Part shown: piece after piece, positions 8,028 through 17,411 of the stretch
Numbering within the stretch: position 1 is the stretch's first letter
Layout of the letters: every line of letters starts with the position of its first letter
Assembly: GCF_003987015.1 (NCBI RefSeq)
Contig: NZ_PIPQ01000002.1
Coordinates: 1 to 64,000, forward strand
Direction of reading: 5' to 3'
Origin: Aliidiomarina taiwanensis
GTDB lineage: Bacteria; Pseudomonadota; Gammaproteobacteria; Enterobacterales; Alteromonadaceae
Length of the DNA: 64,000 nt
Program-made: the position numbers and the translations under genes
The notes under the pieces: model-generated
Told to the model about the DNA's origin: nothing
Seen by the model: the letters and a program-made list of their open reading frames with translations, nothing else
The model's database searches: none

Positions 8028-9195
8028 TCGTTGCTTCTATTATTTCTAGGATTTTCTCTATTGTTTTCGCGTCTTGAATTACCTGATTAGTCCTCAAGAA
8101 GTTTCCATTTGGATCAAATTCTATATCTGCTCCTGAACCGGCTATACCAATTTTGTTCTTCTTTGAACGTACCGAAATTGCGTCGTTTATTTCCAAAGTA
8201 ACCCAAACTAATTTCTCTTTTATTTCTTTTGAGAATAATACTTTGTCGTTCACTTGGTATTCATGTTCAGCTAGATATCCTATGAAGGAACCTTGAAGCT
8301 CCTCGCGCTTTTCTTCCGGTATTAGGGTATCAACGAAACTTTGCACCCTTTCGATTGAAATGCCGTCCTTAAACTTATCTTGAGACAGCAATGCATAAAA
8401 TTTCTCTCTAATGCTAACCTCTTCGGGGCGAGTTACATCTAATTTACTTCGACAGAAAGATAGCAACCCATCTACAAGGTTGTTAGCAGCAACAGAATCT
8501 TTGATGTAATTGTCTGCATTTAAACCTTTTGCGAAATAGTCACGCAGCTGGCCATTATTAGCAATTAGGCTTGTTTCATTTTTGTACTCATCTTGCTGTC
8601 TGGTGAAATTTCTTTCCAAAGTGTCAATATTAATCATGGCCGATTGGATCAACTTGGAAAAATCAACCGCTTCAATCGTTTCGATTCTACAATGGCTATC
8701 AAATTTTAATGCATCGGTATTCCGAATCATTGAAGTATTCAAAAACCGTTTAGTAGTCTCACTTACAAGCACTCCATCGTTCAGTTCGCTCGTTTGGTAC
8801 ATAACAATACTTACGATAAAACCATCATGCATCTGAGAGCTCTTAAGTTGGGAACCTAAAGAAAGAGTCATAAACCTAGTAATTTTACTGCGAAAATAAT
8901 CGCTGCTAATTGGCGCGCCTTTCAGTAGTGACTTTAACGTCGATGCTATTGAGTGATTTGTTTCCAAGCCTGAGCATGTTGTAGCGTAATTCTTTGCTTT
9001 GTTATTGAAGGCTTGATGTAATTTCTGTGTGAATGTGATTGTTCCTTCATCGGTATTTATCCATGGCATCCCTGGTGTCATGTTCCATTTGGATTGGCCT
9101 GTTCGTCTCTGAGCTTGAGGTTTCAGGCTGAATTCAAAGCCGATTCCATGCAAAACCTCGAAATGTGTTTTTTCAACATTAGGTGTATTCGTCAT
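8017..9195 (-). CDS. NdpA/YejK-like nucleoid-associated protein (tentative)
   Basis: Over its whole 392 residues the pattern resembles the NA37/YejK family of nucleoid-associated proteins. There is an early helix like LHQAFNNKAKNYA, a central MHDGFIVSIVMYQ strand where YejK has GGIVLFCHY, then YFAKGLNADNYIKDSVAANN. Near the C terminus it has GIAGSGADIEFDPNG (YejK: GSGGGLTINFD). I judged this by eye, so the call is tentative. YejK-type proteins bind DNA in the nucleoid and their role is poorly understood. AAGGA precedes the ATG at 9195. It is the first gene of a two-gene operon with a membrane protein, an unusual partner for this family. Confidence 0.5.
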   Translation of the reverse strand: MTNTPNVEKTHFEVLHGIGFEFSLKPQAQRRTGQSKWNMTPGMPWINTDEGTITFTQKLHQAFNNKAKNYATTCSGLETNHSIASTLKSLLKGAPISSDYFRSKITRFMTLSLGSQLKSSQMHDGFIVSIVMYQTSELNDGVLVSETTKRFLNTSMIRNTDALKFDSHCRIETIEAVDFSKLIQSAMINIDTLERNFTRQQDEYKNETSLIANNGQLRDYFAKGLNADNYIKDSVAANNLVDGLLSFCRSKLDVTRPEEVSIREKFYALLSQDKFKDGISIERVQSFVDTLIPEEKREELQGSFIGYLAEHEYQVNDKVLFSKEIKEKLVWVTLEINDAISVRSKKNKIGIAGSGADIEFDPNGNFLRTNQVIQDAKTIEKILEIIEATNDD

Positions 9196-9712
9196 CTTCT
9201 TATCCTTTCACCGTTAATCATCCTCACACGACGACATCGTCACCAGAGTCGTCGGCTCCTTGTGAGTCGTTTTTATTGTAGATGAATTTTTATTTTTCGC
9301 ATCTATTACTTCGGCGACGTTACGTGGCCCTTCCGGAGCCTTGTCTTATATCTCTTTAAGCACGCTAGGTTGGGTTATACCTTGCTTAACAATAAGTTCT
9401 TGAGACCAAACAATCCAGCATAAATTTCATTGATATATTCATCGCTCATTTTACCGGGGTGCTGCATTACTTCCGACGATATGTAGCGTATCAGCCGAAG
9501 TGGCTATCCTTTGAGAAAAATCACCCCCGTCTGGTGAGATAACGGAAATCAGTATTAAGATTTTTCCCAGGCTCACTCGAATGAAGAAATAGTTTTTGGA
9601 GAGCTCTGCGAAGTAGAGCGCATGCAGCCTTATCTCGAGCGAATGAGCCCCGTTAGATAGTAATTCGGCTCGTTAAGTGTTAGGTCTTTTTGATCTGTAT
9701 TGATTAAAATAC
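9196..9712. other. Gene-poor stretch with one short orphan reading frame
   Basis: There is no complete gene in these 517 bases. On the minus strand a 42-codon open stretch at 9375-9503 reads protein-like (RYISSEVMQHPGKMSDEYIN and then EIYAGLFGLKNLL), which suggests the tail of a deleted gene. It has no start or ribosome site. The stretch separates the NdpA-like operon from the Wadjet region and may be a junction between successive cargo acquisitions. Confidence 0.4.
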
Positions 9713-10528
9713 CTAACAATCAACCAACTGACGCACTTCAGGGTTTAGCAAAATAATCTGTTGCACGGAGGCTGGGCGGTCACTCTTTTGGTCAAATAAG
9801 TTGAACTGGTCAAGCAGATATAGCAACAAAGCTCGTCTGATATGAATCGTTGCTTCACTATCGACCATTGCATAGTCCGCCTCAATTACAGTGCGCTGAG
9901 CAGCTGTGAGCTCTGGGTGAGGGCCTATACGGACAATAGTCAACGTATTCCATGCATCATCTTTTTCTTTCCCTAGGCCCGCCTCGTCTAAATTATATGC
10001 CTCGATTATTCTCCCCAAAACAAAATCACGAAATTCTTGGCTGCGATGACAAAAGGCTCGAACGTGGTATCGAGTACCTGTAAAGGCAATACTGTGAGGT
10101 GTTACCCTACGAACCGTTCCCTCCGGATTTGTTAGTGATCTATAGCGTATTTCGATGGATCGTTCTTGGTGTATAGCCATAGTAAGTGGTTGAAGCACTG
10201 CTATACTTACTTTTCTAAATGGAAACGGAACAATGCTTATCGCGTGACCTACTTCTCCGGCCCAACTGATATAATCCTGTAAACAGGGACTGATAAACTG
10301 CGGCTGAAACTTCTCTGTAGGCACATAGCGTTTGATAGAGCCATTAAAGCGTACCGCTTGTCCCAATCTATCAAGGTAAATCTTTAGATCGGTAGAGGCT
10401 TGCTGTGGAGATATTCCAAATCGAGCAATAAGATCAGTCCGTCCAACGCTGCCCGCCCAGTATAGCTGTCTATCAATTTCCTCTAGACGGCGCCGTACTT
10501 CCCACTTCTTCAATGCTGTTGTCGTCAT
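9713..10528 (-). CDS. WYL-domain transcriptional regulator (BrxR/CapW-like) of the Wadjet operon
   Basis: The 271-residue protein has an N-terminal winged-helix region (residues about 10-70) and a WYL domain with the signature HSIAFTGTRYHVRAF at 145-159, followed by FRDFVLGRI. This is the organisation of BrxR/CapW repressors, which sit before phage-defence operons and bind inverted repeats in the promoter. It is transcribed away from jetA across a 135-bp gap containing a 17-bp palindrome. It is a paralogue of the WYL protein at 23753-24640. A role in repressing jetABCD is inferred from position. Confidence 0.85.
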   Translation of the reverse strand: MTTTALKKWEVRRRLEEIDRQLYWAGSVGRTDLIARFGISPQQASTDLKIYLDRLGQAVRFNGSIKRYVPTEKFQPQFISPCLQDYISWAGEVGHAISIVPFPFRKVSIAVLQPLTMAIHQERSIEIRYRSLTNPEGTVRRVTPHSIAFTGTRYHVRAFCHRSQEFRDFVLGRIIEAYNLDEAGLGKEKDDAWNTLTIVRIGPHPELTAAQRTVIEADYAMVDSEATIHIRRALLLYLLDQFNLFDQKSDRPASVQQIILLNPEVRQLVDC

Positions 10529-10597
10529 GTTGACCTAATAAAAACAAATTCGCGTGCTATTGCGATTAACTACAATCCCTTATTGTGAACAAAAATG

Positions 10598-10640
10598 TTG
10601 CATCAATCAACTAGTCAATATACAGTCTAGTTACTAGACT
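10598..10640 (+). promoter_or_regulatory. jetA promoter region with palindromic operator
   Basis: A perfect inverted repeat AGTCTAG-TTA-CTAGACT occupies 10624-10640. Just upstream is ACTAGTCAA (10610-10618), the reverse complement of TTGACTAGT, which recurs before the second WYL operon. A possible promoter TTGCAT-17-TACAGT (10598-10626) would place the palindrome over the -10, suiting repression by the divergent WYL protein. The palindrome is directly visible; the promoter is a weak match. Confidence 0.6.
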
Positions 10641-10663
10641 TATGTGGGGGATTGTAACCACCT

Positions 10664-12040
10664 ATGGAATGGCCCGTATTACTAGCATCAACCGCAAGAT
10701 TACTCGACCTGCATGATTCTGATCGTACAGCGGGTGGGGGTATTTACTCGCCAGATGAACGCCGACGAGGAGCGGGAACGGGGATTTGGTTGGATGTTGG
10801 TACTAGGTTACTGCAATATTTGTATGAACGAGATTTAGAAAGCAATGAAGCATGGATTCCACTAGAAGGAATCATTAGTGAACTCATTCAATTGCATGAT
10901 GTTACTCGCGAAGACATTATTTTCGTGGCTAATCACCTAGCAACTCCTACTCGACTAATTACGCTAAGGGATAGTGAGAACGGCGCGCTTCAGCGTCAAA
11001 TCTATAAGCGTGAGACGGCTCTTTTAGAGTGGCCGAAGAACACCAATCGGCGGGATAGGTGCCGCCTCAGCGCATCAGGTACAAGAGCAGTCCTCCTATC
11101 TCAGGCAGCACAAAACTGGCTCTATGCTGCAAATGATGCTGGCAAGTTGGAGAGAGCTATAGACTATGGTGCGTATGCCGACGTCCCGCAATTAGCTGAG
11201 GGACTGATCTCCCAAATTCGTCGGTTTTCGAAAGAGATCACTCTACTCTTGGAGCGTCAGCACCTAGAAGACTTGCTGAGTGACTTCGCTGAGCATCGAG
11301 ACGACTACATGAAAGTTATCACAGAGGTTCAGAACTCTGTCGAAGTGGCCAGTGAGCTCTTTAATACTAAACAGGTGAAGGAGCAATACTCTCGTTGGCT
11401 AGAAACCGAGGGCGGTATTTCATTCACTCCCTATACTATCACCCAATCGTTCACAGAGATCCTGCAAGCCATTGAGCGACTTAGTCGAAAATTTCAGAAA
11501 TTGGTATCGGTTCTCGCGTCATCCAAACGTGAAGTAATTGGACTCGTGCGTTTTGATCTAGCTGCGGTTGGCCTTGCGTTTCATCCCTGCTCAGAATCGA
11601 TTACAGAGTTGTGTATTGCTGCATTGGGCCCTTGGGCCACAGAAATAACAGCTCCTTCGCCTTTGGACTTTTCCGGGGTACTCAGCCTTCAGCAGGAAGA
11701 AGATTCCAAAACTATTCTCGTATTCGATGACGAAGCTGTTGATGAACTCCCCTCCCTTATTGAGCGCTTCCTTTCTTCATACCGTGAAGAAATTCTTTCC
11801 CAATTACGCATTGGTCCAGTACCTCTAAGCTTGGCCGTGGAAAAGGGTTGGCTCACTGTCGAGGATTTCGACGCATTGCCACAACTCATTGGCGTTTATG
11901 CTTCGCCTGAATGGCTGGATGATACAAACAGCGAATTAGCTGTCACCGTTGCAGCAAACGCTTTGGATGTTCAACTCCCAGATGGGAGCCATCTTGAAGG
12001 GGATGATCTTATTTTACATTGGCTAAGAAGCCATTCTTAA
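10664..12040 (+). CDS. jetA: Wadjet-like component JetA (kleisin-type subunit)
   Basis: The gene is placed by context as the first of four tightly packed genes that end with an SMC ATPase and a toprim nuclease subunit, the Wadjet order jetABCD. The 458-residue protein is mostly helical, with a MukF-like size, and shows no catalytic motif. In Wadjet, JetA links the SMC heads as a kleisin. A G-rich site (GTGGGGG) lies about 15 bases before the ATG. JetA sequences diverge strongly, so I base the call on neighbours more than on residues. Wadjet systems cleave closed circular plasmids after loop extrusion. Confidence 0.75.
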   Translation: MEWPVLLASTARLLDLHDSDRTAGGGIYSPDERRRGAGTGIWLDVGTRLLQYLYERDLESNEAWIPLEGIISELIQLHDVTREDIIFVANHLATPTRLITLRDSENGALQRQIYKRETALLEWPKNTNRRDRCRLSASGTRAVLLSQAAQNWLYAANDAGKLERAIDYGAYADVPQLAEGLISQIRRFSKEITLLLERQHLEDLLSDFAEHRDDYMKVITEVQNSVEVASELFNTKQVKEQYSRWLETEGGISFTPYTITQSFTEILQAIERLSRKFQKLVSVLASSKREVIGLVRFDLAAVGLAFHPCSESITELCIAALGPWATEITAPSPLDFSGVLSLQQEEDSKTILVFDDEAVDELPSLIERFLSSYREEILSQLRIGPVPLSLAVEKGWLTVEDFDALPQLIGVYASPEWLDDTNSELAVTVAANALDVQLPDGSHLEGDDLILHWLRSHS

Positions 12041-12061
12041 TGGTAAGAGAGGGTTAACAAC

Positions 12062-12850
12062 GTGGAAATGGCAGAAATTGGACGTGTTTACCACTATTTA
12101 CTGAAACACCGTTCTATCGAATCCAAACCGCAACTACGTAAAAGTAGGCCAGATGAAACTCTAGTTGCCTCGATTTTGAGAAGTGCATCAATCGATCAAC
12201 TGGAACGATTCAATGACTTTCTTGCTCCACAAGGGTTCAAGTTGGTGGAGTTTGATGATCTCACTCGTGGTGTTGCTGTGGCTGGTCGAGTATGGATTTT
12301 GGCACGAAACGGCGAGGTTTCTGCTTCGAGTTTTCTTTCAACTGAAAGGGTTTATTCAGAGATGAATATTCGCGGTAAGGACAGCCGAGAAGCATCAGCA
12401 GTTTGGTTTTTACATATTTGGTTAATTTACCTGTCCTTGATCTATACCAGGGCTGGCCGAGGTGTTTCTGAGGTATCCAGCTATGTTGATGCGACATTTT
12501 CAAGAGAGGTTCTTGAGGAATCGGCACTCGAGCATATTACTCACATTCGACAGATGGGTATCAGTGATGGAGCATCAGTAAAAGTCGTTGCAATTCTTGA
12601 TGGTGAAAAAGGAAAGGATGTTTCCCGTCGAGTTAATGCCTTTTTAAAGCTGATGGAAGCGGCGGGCCTGATTCAAGAATCCGAAAAGAACGAATACCAA
12701 CAAACCTTGCTGGGAGCATATGAAATTGCTGAGCACTATGATAAATCGTTACGCATACCCATCGATAACACCCTAGATAACATAGTGAATATCGTTGCCC
12801 CTAATAGTGAACACGAAGAGACAGAGGAATTGACTGATGGGATTGATTAA
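12062..12850 (+). CDS. jetB: Wadjet-like component JetB (KITE/MukE-like subunit)
   Basis: The 262-residue protein lies between JetA and the SMC gene, where Wadjet operons encode the KITE (MukE-like) subunit that binds the kleisin. No enzymatic motif is visible; the C terminus is acidic (EHEETEELTDGID). The frame opens with GTG at 12062, and an ATG two codons later is an alternative start; GAGGG lies upstream. Its end overlaps the start of jetC by 14 bp, indicating translational coupling. The call is from operon position and size. Confidence 0.7.
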   Translation: MEMAEIGRVYHYLLKHRSIESKPQLRKSRPDETLVASILRSASIDQLERFNDFLAPQGFKLVEFDDLTRGVAVAGRVWILARNGEVSASSFLSTERVYSEMNIRGKDSREASAVWFLHIWLIYLSLIYTRAGRGVSEVSSYVDATFSREVLEESALEHITHIRQMGISDGASVKVVAILDGEKGKDVSRRVNAFLKLMEAAGLIQESEKNEYQQTLLGAYEIAEHYDKSLRIPIDNTLDNIVNIVAPNSEHEETEELTDGID

Positions 12851-15800
12851 CCGCGTGGCCATTAGCAACATGTTGAACTTTTATGGTGATGGCAAACGCA
12901 AAAAGTGGTCTCCGCGTTTTCGCTACGAATGTTTGGACTTTCGTGGGCAATCTACAGCAGTAAATCTCACCAATGGGGGCGGTAAAACTACTCTGGCTGA
13001 GGCTATGCTGGCCGTACTATCTCGTGATCATACTCTGGTAAGTCGGACCAAAAAGAAATTTTGCCCGAAATCTGTGGGAACTTGGTCGCACATACAAGTC
13101 GAGCTGATAAGGCCATTGGCTAATACGGGACAATCAGACTTCATTACCGCACAAGGCAATGAAGTGAACGGAGAGCACTGGGTATTCGGTATGTACGGTT
13201 ATCTGGGCGACCAGGGAGTAAATTATTACTATTACAAAGGAAGGCTAGAAGAGCTCCCTATTGGCACAGATGATGCTAAGCAAAGAACTTTGTTTAGCAA
13301 TGAAGAATTTGTTCAGAACCGAAAGGCTCTTCCTGGGCTGGTAGTTAGCCCGCATGAAGATGAATGGGAAGAGGCGTTGGCACTCAAGGTTAATCTTCCC
13401 CAATCCACTATCCGCCAAATGACAGACTTCCAGAAACGAGGTGGGCAGGACAAAAGCGCTTTGTTGTATGAGATCAAGACTCGACCTGGTCAGAAGTACG
13501 CAGAGGTATTCTTTTACAAAGTGTTAGCTCCCGCGATTATGGAAGGAATAATGGATCGGGAGGGTGAGGAAGGAGAGGTAAGTCTTGAAGACTCAGTAGA
13601 GCGCTCGGTCTTCAGTACCGTAAAGGCCAAGCAGGACACAGCTGCCAAGCGCGCGGAGACCGATGAGCTAGAGGCAGGAGTTAAACAGCTCACCAAAGTA
13701 ATGAATATCGCCGATGAAGTTGAGAAAAAACAGCGCGAGTACGACAGTCATCTAGAGAAAATACAACGTGATGTTCAAGTATTGAGTGAGTTGGTCGGTA
13801 AAGGACGCTTGCTTGGAGTGCCGAAGTCATCTCTACCTGATGGTATAGAGGGTGATGTTGCCAAGCAGCTCGTGATTGAGCCAGGACGCACAGAAGTTCG
13901 GATACTGGATCGGGGTATAGCCACCTTAACCGGCGAAGCATCGAAAGTAGTTAATCGGAGGGCAGAGAGAAACAGTATTCCAAGCCGTGAAGTCTCTCAA
14001 GTTATTGATATTCCTTGTCACTTCAAGTTACATGACGTTCTTCACGGTGGTCGACGCAAGGGCAAGTCATATTCAGTTGAAGCGGCAAAAGACTTGCTAA
14101 AAGCCACGTCCTCAATGAGTCATGGACTGACTAATGAAGCTGCCATAAATCTCCTGGAAGATGCAATTTACTGGTTTGACAACTGTGCAGACACCAATCC
14201 CTACCGGCAGCTATACGTGGAGCAAGAGGCTGCTCTCAAGCAACTAAAGGAAGATGAGCGTGACCTCGAAAGTACATTTGAGGGCTTACGGCAAGAGCAG
14301 CTTCGAGTTCAACAACAGCAAATCCGAATGGAAACAAATGAAGGCCTTTATGCGGGCTTAGTCGAGTCAGGCCTGTTTAACGCGGAAGAGCTTAAATCAC
14401 CAAGGGAAACGGCTGACATCGTCAGTGACAAGCTCAGCTCCGCACGAAAAGCGATGAGTGGCTTCTCCATTCTTGAGGCACAACTTAACGAGCATTATGG
14501 TGCTTGGAAGGCATATGTAGCTGAATATGGTAAGGAATGTATACCTGCAGAAACAATCGAGCAGAAAAAGACTGAGAAGCATCGGCTTTCTGAGTCAATG
14601 CACGCTATTTATTCCAGGCTCAAAGAATGCAATGCGGATCTTTCGAATACGCAGGGTATGCTGCGAGAGGCGCAACGAGAGCATGACAAAGTAAGCCAGA
14701 CGCTGGAACGCCTGTCTGAACATCGAACCGCCTATGAACATTTCGTTGAACGATTCGGTAATGTTTCTCCCGAAGGAGCGGAAGATAAGCTAAGGACCGC
14801 TTTCAATAATAGCCAGGCCCGACTATCGAAGTTGCAACAACAGCAGAAATCTTTTCAGGAAGGTGTAAGTGCCCTCCATCGATTTAGAGAAACAGTCTCT
14901 GAAATCGTGTTTCCAGAACAATGGCTGAAAAATATAATAAGCCGTCGAGCTGATATTGCTGTCGAACTGAATGATTCAAACACGTTGCTAAATGACCTTT
15001 GTAAGCAGCGTGAAACCCTCAAGAGTGAGCGAATCGCAGCAAATGCGTCTACGTGTAGCGCGCTAGATCACTTAAACGAGAAAAATATTTCATACAAATC
15101 TCTGCATCACGTTATTAATGAACTGGGCCTAGCGTATGATCGTAAACGTGAGGTGTTGGGCGTTTTCTCTGCCGTACTCTTTGCACCAGTGCTCTCTACT
15201 GAATTAGAGGCGCAAAAAGCAGCGGAATCGTTAGCAGAGTTCGGTGCTCAGGTACCGGTTTTCCTGTATCGCAGCCTTATTGAATATTGTCAGAGTGCAC
15301 CAATTGAACATGCCGACAATGACGAGTTGTTGGTGGGCACCACGGCTGGTGTAATCACTCGATCAGTCTCTTGTTTGCTAGATCCCCAACTGGTTGAGCG
15401 CGAGAAGGAGTCGCTCGACACGCGGATATGTAAAGTCAAGAAGACCATCGACACGCTTCAGAACGAATCAGCATCGATAGGTGATGATATTGAACAGGTA
15501 GTCTTAGCTAGGCGGGCTTTGAAAGCCGTACAAGACAATGAAATTGGAAAACTCGAATCAGCAAATGAAGAAATCGAGAAATGCCAATCCAAGATAGAAG
15601 AGCTTCGTCAGCAGACTAGCCCGCGAGTTATCGACATAATTCGATCCGCTGATAGCTATGTAAAACTTGGTGGCGAAAATAAGGACGCTACTTTACAAAA
15701 ACGTTTAATTGATTTGAGCGCTGACATTCAGACTTACGAGCGACAAATTTCCGAACGACAAAATCAACAGTCCGAACTGGAAGAGCAGCAGTTTATCTTG

Positions 15801-17411
15801 AGCGAAAAGATAAAAAGAATTTTACCAAACGATTTGGCAGTCATGCTTAATAGCGCTGATTTGTTTTATGAGAAGGATGGCCCTGAGTTCATGGCTAATT
15901 GCGATACACGCCGCCGCGACCTTCTCCATGAGGTCAATACAGCCGAGGCTCGCAATGCCTACAACAAACATTTTGACGGAGCACAATCTTATGTAGACAG
16001 TATTAGTGAAGATCAAGTGGACCAGCTGTCACAGCAGCTTGGCGAGATTTCCCGCCAAATCGAAGAAACAAGAGGAAAACGTAACGCGACGCGCATTGAA
16101 CGCGACAGGTTATCTGAGTCTGTACCCCAGCTACGTAACGTGATGGAGAGTATCGATAAGTTAGCGCTATTAGCACTTAAGAGATACCGAAAGGTAGCCA
16201 AGCTAAGCGCGGATGCAACAAACAACAGCGATCTTAATTTAGACGAAGATCCATTAATTGAACAATGCGAAAAACTTCTCAATGCAGACATTAACGACAA
16301 GCCCGAGATGGTCAAAATGATTGCAGACGCCCTGACGAGTGAATTGGAAGAAATCGATATCGATCGCAAAGCAATCGATTTGGGGCGAGCGAAAGATGAT
16401 TTGCTAAGAAAAAGCGAGGCGTTTGTGGATTTAGCCAGAGGCCTTACCACTTCGCCCTCAGGTTTAAAGCCAGTCGAGATTCAAGTTCTAAATGAAATTC
16501 ATGGTGTCTTGGATATACCCAAAGTGCGAACGCTTTACGAGGGTATCTTAGAGCAGCTCTCAAGGTCTAAAGAATTGTTACACCAATATGAGTCCTCCGA
16601 AATAAAGTCACGGCAGTTAGTAAGTAGTCGCCTAGCACACCTTATTGAATATGCAGCATTGGATCTTGAAATATTACGCTCAGTTGTCGGGTCCAACCGT
16701 GGTAAACACACCTCGTATTTCAACGTGGAAGCCGAGGTGCTGGACAGAACCGGAATACAGCGGCTGATGGATGGTATTGTCAACGAGGTCGATATTCTTG
16801 AAAGACAGAGACGTGAACGTGAGAAGCAAGGAACGCGCTCAGACGACAATGAAGATTATCATGAGTCGCTGCGCTCTTTGATTAGAACGAAGCTATACCA
16901 AACAATTTTCTATCAGCCAACCATAACCTACGTAAACACCTCAATACGCGGTGCTGGCGACGAGCATGAGTTTAATGAAAACCTCAGTGAAGGTCAGAAA
17001 GCCGCGCTATCGCTTATGTGGGCAATTCGTTTGGCGGAGTTCGCTATAGAGCGCGAAGCTAAGCGACTTTCATCACGCCGCTCGCAGCAAAAGGCTAGAG
17101 AGATGTCCGTTAACATCATGATTATCGATGGCCTATTTTCGAACCTATCAAACCGCGAGCTGATTGATAGCTCTATGGCTGGCATCGAAAGTACACGAGG
17201 GAGTTTTCAACTAATAGGCCTCATCCATAACCCATACTACCAGAATGACTTTGATAAGTTTCCAGTGTTCATAATAGGCAAGAATGAAGGTAACGGTAAG
17301 ACAGGGGGTAGTGGTAGAGGCTGGGTCAGTTTTCATGACGGTACTTCCGATGAAACAGCTTTGCGCACTGCTCAGATCCGCCGTATTCCACCATCACAGG
17401 TCGTCAGCTAA
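12837..17411 (+). CDS. jetC: Wadjet-like JetC, SMC/MukB-type ATPase
   Basis: The 1,524-residue protein has the SMC layout. At the N terminus there is an ATPase half with Walker A NGGGKTTLAEAML (lysine 50). A very long glutamine/glutamate-rich coiled coil with a central hinge region follows. The C-terminal half has the ABC signature NLSEGQKAALSLMWAIRLAE and a Walker B-like IMIIDGLFSNLSNREL. It is close to MukB in length. In Wadjet, JetC dimers extrude DNA loops and hand circular DNA to JetD. One oddity is that the residue after the Walker B aspartate (D1431) is glycine rather than the usual catalytic glutamate. It overlaps jetB by 14 bp and shares one base with jetD (TAATG). Confidence 0.9.
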   Translation: MGLINRVAISNMLNFYGDGKRKKWSPRFRYECLDFRGQSTAVNLTNGGGKTTLAEAMLAVLSRDHTLVSRTKKKFCPKSVGTWSHIQVELIRPLANTGQSDFITAQGNEVNGEHWVFGMYGYLGDQGVNYYYYKGRLEELPIGTDDAKQRTLFSNEEFVQNRKALPGLVVSPHEDEWEEALALKVNLPQSTIRQMTDFQKRGGQDKSALLYEIKTRPGQKYAEVFFYKVLAPAIMEGIMDREGEEGEVSLEDSVERSVFSTVKAKQDTAAKRAETDELEAGVKQLTKVMNIADEVEKKQREYDSHLEKIQRDVQVLSELVGKGRLLGVPKSSLPDGIEGDVAKQLVIEPGRTEVRILDRGIATLTGEASKVVNRRAERNSIPSREVSQVIDIPCHFKLHDVLHGGRRKGKSYSVEAAKDLLKATSSMSHGLTNEAAINLLEDAIYWFDNCADTNPYRQLYVEQEAALKQLKEDERDLESTFEGLRQEQLRVQQQQIRMETNEGLYAGLVESGLFNAEELKSPRETADIVSDKLSSARKAMSGFSILEAQLNEHYGAWKAYVAEYGKECIPAETIEQKKTEKHRLSESMHAIYSRLKECNADLSNTQGMLREAQREHDKVSQTLERLSEHRTAYEHFVERFGNVSPEGAEDKLRTAFNNSQARLSKLQQQQKSFQEGVSALHRFRETVSEIVFPEQWLKNIISRRADIAVELNDSNTLLNDLCKQRETLKSERIAANASTCSALDHLNEKNISYKSLHHVINELGLAYDRKREVLGVFSAVLFAPVLSTELEAQKAAESLAEFGAQVPVFLYRSLIEYCQSAPIEHADNDELLVGTTAGVITRSVSCLLDPQLVEREKESLDTRICKVKKTIDTLQNESASIGDDIEQVVLARRALKAVQDNEIGKLESANEEIEKCQSKIEELRQQTSPRVIDIIRSADSYVKLGGENKDATLQKRLIDLSADIQTYERQISERQNQQSELEEQQFILSEKIKRILPNDLAVMLNSADLFYEKDGPEFMANCDTRRRDLLHEVNTAEARNAYNKHFDGAQSYVDSISEDQVDQLSQQLGEISRQIEETRGKRNATRIERDRLSESVPQLRNVMESIDKLALLALKRYRKVAKLSADATNNSDLNLDEDPLIEQCEKLLNADINDKPEMVKMIADALTSELEEIDIDRKAIDLGRAKDDLLRKSEAFVDLARGLTTSPSGLKPVEIQVLNEIHGVLDIPKVRTLYEGILEQLSRSKELLHQYESSEIKSRQLVSSRLAHLIEYAALDLEILRSVVGSNRGKHTSYFNVEAEVLDRTGIQRLMDGIVNEVDILERQRREREKQGTRSDDNEDYHESLRSLIRTKLYQTIFYQPTITYVNTSIRGAGDEHEFNENLSEGQKAALSLMWAIRLAEFAIEREAKRLSSRRSQQKAREMSVNIMIIDGLFSNLSNRELIDSSMAGIESTRGSFQLIGLIHNPYYQNDFDKFPVFIIGKNEGNGKTGGSGRGWVSFHDGTSDETALRTAQIRRIPPSQVVS

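Noticed and set aside
16013-16849. Long minus-strand frames (145 and 104 codons) inside jetC
   Set aside because: They are serine/leucine-rich antisense shadows of the coiled-coil coding sequence, with no start signals.
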